A stretch of DNA of 32,453 nucleotides from NCBI GenBank assembly GCA_030054095.1, contig JASGCO010000028.1, forward strand, positions 1 to 32,453. The letters are read 5' to 3'. Position 1 is the stretch's first letter; each line of letters opens with the position of its first letter. Origin of the DNA: Sediminibacterium sp. Lineage in GTDB: Bacteria; Bacteroidota; Bacteroidia; B-17B0; Aurantibacillaceae. Below, piece after piece: positions 9,242 through 15,980 of this stretch. Below the pieces are notes generated by a model that did not search any database, was not told the origin of the DNA, and saw only the letters and a program-made list of their open reading frames with translations. Both the position numbers and the translations under genes were made by a program.

Positions 9242-9967
9242 GTGCAAAAAATTACGATTGCCATAGACGGGTATAGCAGTTGCGGAAAAAGCACTCTTGC
9301 CAAGGCCCTGGCACAACGGCTCAATTACAGTTATATAGATACGGGAGCCATGTACCGCGCCGTTACGCTTTACGCTATTCAACATCAGTTAATTGAACCC
9401 AAAACCCACGAAATAAATCTGTCGGGTCTTTTAGAGGCTCTGGTAAATATCGAAGTGAGTTTTCAGTTCAATACCCATTCCCGTAGTTCCGAAACCTACT
9501 TAAATGGAGTCAATGTGGAGCGGGAAATCCGTACCATGCAGGTAAGCGAAAATGTCAGTAAAATCAGCAGCATTAAAGAGGTTAGGGAAAAAATGGTGGC
9601 CCTTCAGCGTAAAATGGGGCGTAGCAAAGGTGTGGTAATGGATGGCCGCGATATAGGGACGCACGTTTTCCCCAATGCCGAATTAAAACTGTTTATGACC
9701 GCCGACACAACGGTAAGAGCCCAGCGCCGGCTCGATGAGTTAAGCAGCAAAGGCCAGTACTACACCCTTGAGGAGGTAAAACAAAATCTGTTAAGCCGCG
9801 ATTATGAAGATAGTCACCGTAAAGAGAATCCGCTTATTCAGGCTAAAGATGCCATAGTATTGGATAATACCGACATCTCGCGCGAAGAACAGCTGGAATT
9901 TGTATTAAAACTGATTACCGATTTGCAGTTAACCAAAGACCGCAACGCGTCTATGGCCTCAAAATAA
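9242..9967 (+). CDS. cmk: cytidylate kinase
   Basis: This 241-aa cytoplasmic enzyme phosphorylates CMP and dCMP with ATP. It shows the P-loop IDGYSSCGKST, the CMP-binding YIDTGAMYRAVTLYA, the DGRDIGTHVFPNAELKLFMTA block and the late RDYEDSHRKENPL lid segment. Length fits the family with a slightly long C-terminal tail. The only start that keeps the P-loop at its usual distance is GTG at 9242. A TAAATTTA near 9229 resembles a -7 box but is imperfect and very close to the start, so I do not call it. The gene is divergent from purA and converges with the flippase gene 16 bp downstream. Confidence 0.96.
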   Translation: MQKITIAIDGYSSCGKSTLAKALAQRLNYSYIDTGAMYRAVTLYAIQHQLIEPKTHEINLSGLLEALVNIEVSFQFNTHSRSSETYLNGVNVEREIRTMQVSENVSKISSIKEVREKMVALQRKMGRSKGVVMDGRDIGTHVFPNAELKLFMTADTTVRAQRRLDELSSKGQYYTLEEVKQNLLSRDYEDSHRKENPLIQAKDAIVLDNTDISREEQLEFVLKLITDLQLTKDRNASMASK

Positions 9968-9983
9968 CTCATTTAATTCTTTT

Positions 9984-11222
9984 TTATTTCTTTAAAAGTC
10001 CGGCAACTAATTTCCAGTCTGCTTTCAGATTCCAGAAGGTGGAAAGCGGTAACTTGGTATAGTTCATAAACGCTATTAACAACGCCAGAGACGAAAGCCC
10101 GTAACTGATGTTGGCGGTTAATAAAGCCCCGTTAATGCCCATACTTCGTATTAGTAATGGAGCCGCCACAATAGTAAATAAAAAGCCGACACTATTACAG
10201 ATAAGAGTACGTTTCAATTGTCCCAATGCCGAAAAATAATGCGCCAGAATACCCGAAAAACTAATAAACAAAATACCCGGTAAATACGCTAACATAATAC
10301 TTTTTATACCTGTAAAACTTTTACCCAGCAACGTTAAAAACAGCGAATCGGGCAATACCATAACCACCAAACCGGCAGCCAGACTCAGTAAAAACGATAA
10401 TTTGGCAAAGCCAAGGGTCATACCCCGGCTATACGCTCCATCCCCTTCGTTTGCTACTTTCGATAACACAATCGGATTAAGCGCTGCCATAATCACCCAT
10501 ACGCTTTCCATTAACGAACAGGCCGAAGCGTATAACCCAACCTGAGCATTGTTTTCAAGCAGATAATAACTGTACCGGTTACTTAACACGTGCATAAATA
10601 CTGCCATCTGGCAATAAAATCCAATCAGGAGAATACGTTTCCAGGGCCATGAGCCTGTATTCTGATTGGTGGCAAAGCGTAAAGCGTAAAATGTAGTCAA
10701 TATAAAGGTGAGTAAAAAGGAAAGAAACAAAGGATATAAATACCCTTCAAAAGTGTAAATACCAAAAATACGGGTCGTTAAAAACAAACCGGCGAGTAAT
10801 AAAAAAGGCTGAAGTATGCTAAAAATATTATAATGTTTCAGATCCTGTTTACCAAGCAGCACCACCAGATTAAAGGTATTAGCTATTACAACAAACGTTA
10901 AGGGAATAATAATCCAGATGTGGGTCATTGCCGATTTTCCACTCAGCGTTAAAACTAAAGTGCTGGTAATAGCCATTCCGGCCGTTATCAAAAAACCGGT
11001 TCGGTACAAACGCCAGAGGTTAATATGCGGAATAAACGACACCAGGCTATACCCGGTTATTATCTCATTAATGATTTGAACAGCTGCCAGATTCAATACC
11101 ATCACGCTCACCTCCCCGCGGGTTTCCACCCCCAGGTAACGCGCCGATAAAATCAGTACCAGAAAATTAAAAATGGCTACTCCTCCCCGCGTTAATAAAC
11201 TCTGAAAAATCGTTTTAAGCAT
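9984..11222 (-). CDS. polysaccharide flippase / oligosaccharide export protein (MOP superfamily)
   Basis: This 412-aa integral membrane protein has about 12 predicted hydrophobic helices and the look of Wzx-like members of the MOP/MATE superfamily: an N-terminal RGGVAIFNFLVLILSARYLG helix pair and GLYASACSLMESVWVI in the middle, where family members usually carry a VGxYSAA-like motif. The likely role is to flip lipid-linked sugars across the inner membrane; no glycosyltransferases are nearby to suggest the glycan. The frame extends to 11252, but ATG 11222 is preferred because it is preceded by GAGG about 7 nt upstream and gives a typical N-terminus (MLKTIFQSLLTRGG). The gene converges on cmk. 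Confidence 0.82.
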   Translation of the reverse strand: MLKTIFQSLLTRGGVAIFNFLVLILSARYLGVETRGEVSVMVLNLAAVQIINEIITGYSLVSFIPHINLWRLYRTGFLITAGMAITSTLVLTLSGKSAMTHIWIIIPLTFVVIANTFNLVVLLGKQDLKHYNIFSILQPFLLLAGLFLTTRIFGIYTFEGYLYPLFLSFLLTFILTTFYALRFATNQNTGSWPWKRILLIGFYCQMAVFMHVLSNRYSYYLLENNAQVGLYASACSLMESVWVIMAALNPIVLSKVANEGDGAYSRGMTLGFAKLSFLLSLAAGLVVMVLPDSLFLTLLGKSFTGIKSIMLAYLPGILFISFSGILAHYFSALGQLKRTLICNSVGFLFTIVAAPLLIRSMGINGALLTANISYGLSSLALLIAFMNYTKLPLSTFWNLKADWKLVAGLLKK

Positions 11223-11310
11223 TTTGATCCTCAAAATAACGCAAAAAACCACGAATATTGCCCCTCCATCTCCCTAGTTTTCCAACACATCAGAAATAAA
11301 AAGCGGTAAT

Positions 11311-11341
11311 TTGCATAAAAACCGTAAAATCAGTAATTTTG
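11311..11341 (+). promoter_or_regulatory. ndk promoter (TTG-N20-TAnnTTTG)
   Basis: TTG at 11311-11313 is followed after 20 bases by TAATTTTG (11334-11341). Transcription would begin near 11348, about 13 nt before the ndk ATG at 11361. Confidence 0.6.
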
Positions 11342-11360
11342 CGCCCTAAAATTTCGACTA

Positions 11361-11780
11361 ATGACAGGACAGATAACTTTTACCATGATTAAACCGGATG
11401 CGGTTGAAGCCAACAACATTGGCCCCATTCTGGCAATGATTAACAAAGCGGGTTTTACCATTACGGCCATGAAATACATGCGCTTAACCAAAGAACAAGC
11501 CGGCCAGTTTTATGCCGTTCACAAAGAACGCCCGTTTTATGGTGAATTATGTGATTATATGAGCAGTGGCCCTATTGTAGCCGCTGTATTAAAGAAAGAT
11601 AACGCGGTAAGCGACTACCGTAAATTAATCGGCGCTACCGATCCTACTAAAGCCGAAGATGGAACTATCCGTAAGGTGTTTGCCAAGAGTATTGCCGCTA
11701 ACGCGGTTCACGGCAGCGACAGCGATGAAAATGCCAACATAGAAGCCAACTTCTTCTTCTCGCAACTCGAACGCTTTTAA
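11361..11780 (+). CDS. ndk: nucleoside diphosphate kinase
   Basis: This 139-aa enzyme balances nucleoside triphosphate pools by moving the gamma-phosphate from ATP to other NDPs through a phosphohistidine. The family start [18 protein letters not shown], the [18 protein letters not shown] block, [18 protein letters not shown] and the active site His117 in [12 protein letters not shown] are all present. The length is typical. It has its own promoter upstream and a strong terminator a few bases after the stop, so it is probably a single-gene transcript. Confidence 0.98.
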   Translation: MTGQITFTMIKPDAVEANNIGPILAMINKAGFTITAMKYMRLTKEQAGQFYAVHKERPFYGELCDYMSSGPIVAAVLKKDNAVSDYRKLIGATDPTKAEDGTIRKVFAKSIAANAVHGSDSDENANIEANFFFSQLERF

Positions 11781-11782
11781 TA

Positions 11783-11812
11783 ACAAAACCCCGCCCTAAA
11801 GCGGGGTTTTGT
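11783..11812 (+). terminator. Rho-independent terminator after ndk
   Basis: A perfect 12-bp stem (11783-11794 with 11801-11812) with loop CCTAAA; the GC-rich core CCCCGC/GCGGGG is flanked by A and T runs, so it can act in either direction. Confidence 0.9.
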
Positions 11813-11857
11813 GCTTTACTATCACCATTAATCAATTATCTAAACTCTAAAACCAGC

Positions 11858-13321
11858 ATGGAAACCTTAGAAAAAGTAAATGCCGATTACCAGACCCAGT
11901 TAAACGAATGGATCAATTACGAAAAAGCGGCTATAGACCTGATTAGTGCCATTGGCAAATTATGGTTCGAAAAGTCCATTGAATTGATCTTATTCCGTAA
12001 CCAGTTGGTTGACCGGAGTGCCAGCGAGATCATGAATCTCCACCTGTACGCTAAAAATATTGTAAAAAAACCGATTACCGTTCACGATACCGTTATACTG
12101 GCCAATGAAATTTTAAAAAGTAACGTAGGCCCCGGACGTATTGATATTGGTAAACTGGCTTACGAATGGCATCAGGAAAAAGGTAACTATAAAACCAGTG
12201 CCGACTTTATCAACGATAAATTAAAAGGACTTATGGGTGGCGCTGCTACCATTACGCCCAAAGATGTGGTGCTTTTTGGTTTCGGACGTATTGGCCGTTT
12301 GGCTGCCCGCGAAATTATTGCGCAGGCCGGTAAAGGCGAACAATTACGGTTACGCGCCATTGTAACCCGTGGTAACTCAAACGAAGAAATTATCAAACGT
12401 GCCGATTTACTACGTACCGATTCGGTACATGGCGTATTTCCGGGAACAGTAATCGAAGATCTGGATAACAAAGCCCTTATCATTAACGGTCACACCGTTC
12501 ACATGATTGATGCTAAAAATCCGGAAGATGTGGATTATACCAAATACGGTATTACCGATGCTCTGTTAATTGACAACACCGGCGTATTCCGCGATGACAA
12601 AGAACTAAGCCGCCACCTTCAGGCAAAAGGAATTGCCAAAGTATTACTGACCGCTCCTGCCAAAGGTGATGTGCCAAATGTTGTACATGGTGTAAACCAC
12701 GAAACCGTTGATGTAAAAAATCAACGTATTTTCTCGGCCGCCAGTTGTACTACCAACGCCATTATGCCTATTCTTTATGTTATTGATAAAGAACTCGGTA
12801 TTCAAAAAGGACACATCGAAACCGTTCACTCTTATACCAACGATCAAAACCTGTTGGATAACTACCACAAAAAATACCGTCGCGGACGCAGTGCAGCATT
12901 AAACATGGTAATTACCGAAACCGGTGCCGAAAGCGCGTTGAAAAAAGTATTACCACACTTATCCGGCAAATTTACCGCCAACTCAGTGCGCGTTCCGACC
13001 CCTAACGTATCGTTAGCTATTTTAAACCTGAACGTTAACCGCGAAGTAACCCGCGATGAAGTCAACGAAATCGTAAAAAAATACGCCCTCGAAGGGGCTT
13101 TGGTAGAGCAAATTCAGTATGCGTTCAGCAACGAACTGGTAAGCAGCGATGTGATCGGTAATCCTTGCCCAAGCGTATTCGACTCACAGGCCACTATCAT
13201 TTCGCCCGATAAAAAAAGCATCGTATTATACGTATGGTACGATAACGAATACGGCTATACCCGTCAGGTAATCCGTTTCAGCAAACACATCAGCGAAGTA
13301 CGCCGTCCGGTATATTACTAA
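11858..13321 (+). CDS. gap: glyceraldehyde-3-phosphate dehydrogenase with N-terminal extension
   Basis: This 487-aa protein contains a full GAPDH (oxidative phosphorylation of glyceraldehyde-3-phosphate with NAD(P)+) from about residue 135. The dinucleotide-binding motif is G141-F-G-R-I-G146, the catalytic Cys297 sits in SAASCTTNAIMP, and the C-terminal WYDNEYGYTRQVIRFSKH is typical. The first 130 or so residues (METLEKVNADYQTQLNEW onward) are a helical extension absent from standard 330-340 aa GAPDHs; extended forms of about 480 aa are known to me from Bacteroidota, and the extension has no function I can name. The gene lies between two terminators, so it is probably monocistronic. I see no clear TAnnTTTG box upstream. 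Confidence 0.95.
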   Translation: METLEKVNADYQTQLNEWINYEKAAIDLISAIGKLWFEKSIELILFRNQLVDRSASEIMNLHLYAKNIVKKPITVHDTVILANEILKSNVGPGRIDIGKLAYEWHQEKGNYKTSADFINDKLKGLMGGAATITPKDVVLFGFGRIGRLAAREIIAQAGKGEQLRLRAIVTRGNSNEEIIKRADLLRTDSVHGVFPGTVIEDLDNKALIINGHTVHMIDAKNPEDVDYTKYGITDALLIDNTGVFRDDKELSRHLQAKGIAKVLLTAPAKGDVPNVVHGVNHETVDVKNQRIFSAASCTTNAIMPILYVIDKELGIQKGHIETVHSYTNDQNLLDNYHKKYRRGRSAALNMVITETGAESALKKVLPHLSGKFTANSVRVPTPNVSLAILNLNVNREVTRDEVNEIVKKYALEGALVEQIQYAFSNELVSSDVIGNPCPSVFDSQATIISPDKKSIVLYVWYDNEYGYTRQVIRFSKHISEVRRPVYY

Positions 13322-13339
13322 AATCAACTATTTTACACA

Positions 13340-13374
13340 AAAAAGGGCTTCTCAAACTATGAGAAGCCCTTTTT
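13340..13374 (+). terminator. Rho-independent terminator after gap
   Basis: A perfect 13-bp stem (13341-13353 with 13361-13373), core GGGCTTCTC/GAGAAGCCC, loop AAACTAT, flanked by A and T runs. It lies about 20 bp after the gap stop. Confidence 0.92.
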
Positions 13375-13401
13375 GCTTTTACACACGTAAATGGTTCTTT
13401 A

Positions 13402-13570
13402 AACCTGGATTATGTAATAGGGATCGTAGCGAGAGGTGAAAGCCCAATAAAGCAGACAGTTTGGCGAATGAGGCATAGTCACCTCTATGGTGAAGGAGCC
13501 AAACTGGCGAAGTTTACTGTTTTGAGGGGATTTCGCCTCGTAGTAGATGTTCTATGGCATAATCCGGGTT
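13402..13570 (+). repeat. family-1 intergenic element (about 170 bp, terminal inverted repeats), copy 1
   Basis: The ends AACCTGGATTATG and CATAATCCGGGTT are imperfect inverted repeats. The interior aligns along its whole length with the element at 23666-23835 read on the other strand, sharing AAGCCCAATAAA, GCGAATGAG, CATAG and TATGGTGAA blocks. A perfect 9-bp inner stem (13457-13465 with 13498-13506) and a small CATAG/CTATG hairpin are present. The right end supplies two bases of the stop codon of the adjacent outer-membrane protein gene. No ORF is carried. It could be a MITE-like element or a structured RNA. Confidence 0.75.
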
Positions 13571-14423
13571 AAAATTGAAACCCCAGTGTTCCAATCACTT
13601 CTCCGGCAAAAAAATGATGGTGGGCCGATCCGCCACCTGGCCCTAATACCAGTACTTTGCGGTAATCGGCATATACGCCCTTAGCCGTGAACTCAAACAT
13701 AAAATGCTTATACAGATCCAGTTTTAACCCTGTTTCCACCCCGGCCACCCATCCGGCAATATGCCAGCGGTTATTTACCCGGGTACCAAAAATGGTAACA
13801 TCTGTTCTTGGGTACACCAATCCCCCACCCGATTTCACCACATAACTCACATTCAGCAGATTGTTTTTAGGTGTTTTGTAAAGTTGCCAGCGCTTCAAAA
13901 AATTGAGCATCCAGAAATTGGCACCATCCGTATGTTCGAAGTGAACAAAATTATCCGGATTTAAAATAGTATCCGTGTCAACAGGCTTTCCGTTAATCTG
14001 CCCCTGCACCCTAACTGTTTGGTAACGGCTCACCACATACTTGGCATGATCGTAATTTATTTCTATTCCCATATCGGGGCGTTTTTTAAAATAATACCCC
14101 ACCCGGCTCACAAACTGCGGAATGGTAATATTAATAACGTCCTTTATCTGATCAAAATCGGGACGGTCATGGGCCTTTGCTTTTACAATTTTAAAATCGT
14201 AATAATGGTAGCGCTCCGTTTCACTATAATACGTATTACTTAAATCTTTCAGGTAAATCGTACTTTTCGAATACCAGGCCCGGTTATAGCCCCACGATAA
14301 ATAAAAATTAGACTTAAAAGGGCTTGATTTTACAGGGGTAATATCGTTTGTTTGCGCTTGTGTATTTGTCAAAGCCGCTAATCCTGAATATAAAACTAAA
14401 AACAGCGTTATCCGTCTTATCAT
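13569..14423 (-). CDS. uncharacterised outer-membrane-type protein (probable beta-barrel)
   Basis: This is a 284-aa protein with a clear signal peptide (MIRRITLFLVLYSGLAALTN, cleavage near TQAQ). The mature part is rich in alternating aromatic/polar strands (SNFYLSWGYNRAWYS, HFMFEFTAKGVYADYR) and ends in GEVIGTLGFQF; a terminal Phe after alternating hydrophobics is the signal used for outer-membrane insertion. I do not recognise a specific family; an 8-12 strand barrel is a reasonable inference. The stop codon lies at the edge of the family-1 repeat. Confidence 0.75.
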   Translation of the reverse strand: MIRRITLFLVLYSGLAALTNTQAQTNDITPVKSSPFKSNFYLSWGYNRAWYSKSTIYLKDLSNTYYSETERYHYYDFKIVKAKAHDRPDFDQIKDVINITIPQFVSRVGYYFKKRPDMGIEINYDHAKYVVSRYQTVRVQGQINGKPVDTDTILNPDNFVHFEHTDGANFWMLNFLKRWQLYKTPKNNLLNVSYVVKSGGGLVYPRTDVTIFGTRVNNRWHIAGWVAGVETGLKLDLYKHFMFEFTAKGVYADYRKVLVLGPGGGSAHHHFFAGEVIGTLGFQF

Positions 14424-14669
14424 AAAAATAATCCTAGGTTAAAATTTCAGTGGTACCGAAAACCGCTTCTTTGTTTCTGTAAAAAAGATTCACCAGACCT
14501 CCCTGAAATGAAAATGCTAAGATACTCAAGTTTTATAATGTGGCCGAAACAACTGTCAAAAATCAGGAATAAATTAAGCGCTAAAACGTAAATAGACAGT
14601 AAGATTTTTTTTGAATATATGTTGAATGTAATGTGTACTATGGCGGCCTCCCCATTCCTGCCACACCAC

Positions 14670-14698
14670 CTTTTCCAAAGTTCAAAACTTTGGAAAAG
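14670..14698. repeat. REP-like palindrome, near-identical to one inside the transposase gene
   Basis: A perfect 13-bp inverted repeat with a 3-nt centre (CTTTTCCAAAGTT / AACTTTGGAAAAG). It differs from the palindrome at 29823-29851 at only two central bases. It directly abuts the GC-rich family-2 element. Confidence 0.85.
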
Positions 14699-14840
14699 CT
14701 TACCCCACCCTCCGGGGCCGGGCTGTCCACTATAGCTTGCTGGCCCTTTGCGGCATCGCATCGGTTTGCGGTGGCTCTGTTCCGCCGCCTCCTTAACCGT
14801 GCGCTGACTCGCAAAGTCCTGCGCAAGGCTGCCGTTCCCA
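14699..14840 (+). repeat. family-2 GC-rich structured element, copy 1
   Basis: This GC-rich block in otherwise AT-rich intergenic sequence aligns with 23836-23956 read on the opposite strand. Shared blocks are CCGGGCT, CTATAGC, GCGGCATCGCA, GCGCTGACTCGC and GGCTGCCG. Two nested stems are visible: AGCTTGC (14734-14740) with GCAAGGCT (14823-14830, one bulged G), and CTTTGCG (14746-14752) with CGCAAAG (14810-14816). The rest of the 14424-14994 gap (AT-rich, 14424-14669) holds nothing I recognise. Open frames through the block look like artefacts of its composition. Confidence 0.75.
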
Positions 14841-14940
14841 TCCCTGGCCGGTGGGGTAAACAGAATACGAAAAGTAAATGAACACACTTAAGTTTTTCTA
14901 TCTACCATCGCCACTCGTTTATCCCACATTTAACAGCTTT

Positions 14941-14972
14941 TTGCATTAAGCGGCATAAGAGGTGTATATTTG
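14941..14972 (+). promoter_or_regulatory. promoter of the DUF4197 gene (TTG-N21-TAnnTTTG)
   Basis: TTG (14941-14943) and TATATTTG (14965-14972) are 21 bases apart. Transcription would start near 14979, which rules out the longer reading frame beginning at 14962 and supports ATG 14995. Confidence 0.6.
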
Positions 14973-14994
14973 TAAAGTAAACTATTTAAAACGT

Positions 14995-15753
14995 ATGAAA
15001 CGATTTTTTTTAATAGCATCACTTAGTGTAGTGTCGCTTGTTGCCAAATCCCAATTATTAAAAGATGTGTGGAATAAAAATAAAGACAGTCTCGAAAAAC
15101 TGGGAAAGAACGCGGTCAATACCGTACTTACCGGCACGTCCACCCCAAAACTTACCAACGATGAAGTCATTAAAGGCCTAAAAGAAGCTTTATCGGTTGG
15201 TACCAATAACTCCAGCGGCGTAGCCAGTAAACTTGATGGGTTTTATAAAAATCAACGCATTTTTATCCCCTGGCCGCCCGAGGCGCAAGCCATGAAAGAC
15301 CGTTTAATTAAAATGGGAATGAGTAAAAAAGTAGCCGATTTTGAAATGAGCCTTAACCGTGCCGCTGAAGAGGCTGCCCTTAAAGCGGCGCCCGTTTTTA
15401 TTGATGCCATTACCAATATGAGCGTACAGGATGGATTTGCCATTTTAAAAGGCAGTGATACAGCTGCCACATCGTATTTACGTAAAACCACTTACGCCCC
15501 GCTCGAAACAAAATTTACACCAATTGTAAAAGAAGCCATCGCTAAAGTAAAAGTCACCAGTTACTGGACTCCTCTAGTAACTGCCTATAACAAACTCCCC
15601 GGTGTTAAAAAACAAAATCCCGATCTCGATAAATACGTTACCAATAAAGCCATTAACGGCTTAATGCTGCTTATTTCCGACGAGGAAACCAAGATCCGCA
15701 AAGACCCTATGGCCCGCGTAACTGATCTGCTTAAAAAAGTATTTGGCAGTTAA
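14995..15753 (+). CDS. DUF4197 domain-containing secreted protein
   Basis: This is a 252-aa protein with a signal peptide (MKRFFLIASLSVVSLVAKSQ) and a DUF4197 body. Family features include LTNDEVIKGLKEALSVGTNN near the N-terminus, FIPWPPEAQAMKDRLIKMGM, FEMSLNRAAEEAALKAAPVFIDAITNMS, GSDTAATSYLRKTT, and a C-terminal KAINGLMLLISDEETKIRKDP segment. The function of the family is not established; location is probably periplasmic. ATG 14995 is chosen over the upstream in-frame start because the promoter overlaps the latter. A terminator follows the gene. Confidence 0.9.
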   Translation: MKRFFLIASLSVVSLVAKSQLLKDVWNKNKDSLEKLGKNAVNTVLTGTSTPKLTNDEVIKGLKEALSVGTNNSSGVASKLDGFYKNQRIFIPWPPEAQAMKDRLIKMGMSKKVADFEMSLNRAAEEAALKAAPVFIDAITNMSVQDGFAILKGSDTAATSYLRKTTYAPLETKFTPIVKEAIAKVKVTSYWTPLVTAYNKLPGVKKQNPDLDKYVTNKAINGLMLLISDEETKIRKDPMARVTDLLKKVFGS

Positions 15754-15789
15754 AGCCTGCCGGTTCTTCGTTGCCTGACAATTTGCGTT

Positions 15790-15816
15790 CAAACCCGGTT
15801 ATCCGGGTTTGTTTGT
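15790..15816 (+). terminator. Rho-independent terminator after the DUF4197 gene
   Basis: A perfect 9-bp stem CAAACCCGG / CCGGGTTTG (15790-15798 with 15803-15811), loop TTAT, followed by a T-rich tract. Confidence 0.8.
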
Positions 15817-15955
15817 TTCCGCTAAGTCCTTATCAAAAACACGTTGTAGTGTACCGTATCGTACGCCTGTTTTACCTCATTCGTTTTACCCTTAAAACGC
15901 TGATAAAATCACATAAAATTCACTGTTTTTATTTTTTTAAATCGCCCTACTTCTT

Positions 15956-15963
15956 TATATTTG
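15956..15963 (+). promoter_or_regulatory. probable -7 box for the fused E1 gene
   Basis: TATATTTG matches TAnnTTTG and lies 18 bp before the chosen ATG at 15981. The -33 region is a run of T without a clear TTG, so support is moderate. Confidence 0.45.
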
Positions 15964-15980
15964 TTCAATAAGCTGTGGAT

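Noticed and set aside
14447..14887. Open frames of 67-146 codons on both strands across the GC-rich block
   Set aside because: They coincide with the palindrome and family-2 repeat, have no domain pattern, and arise from stop-poor GC-rich sequence.
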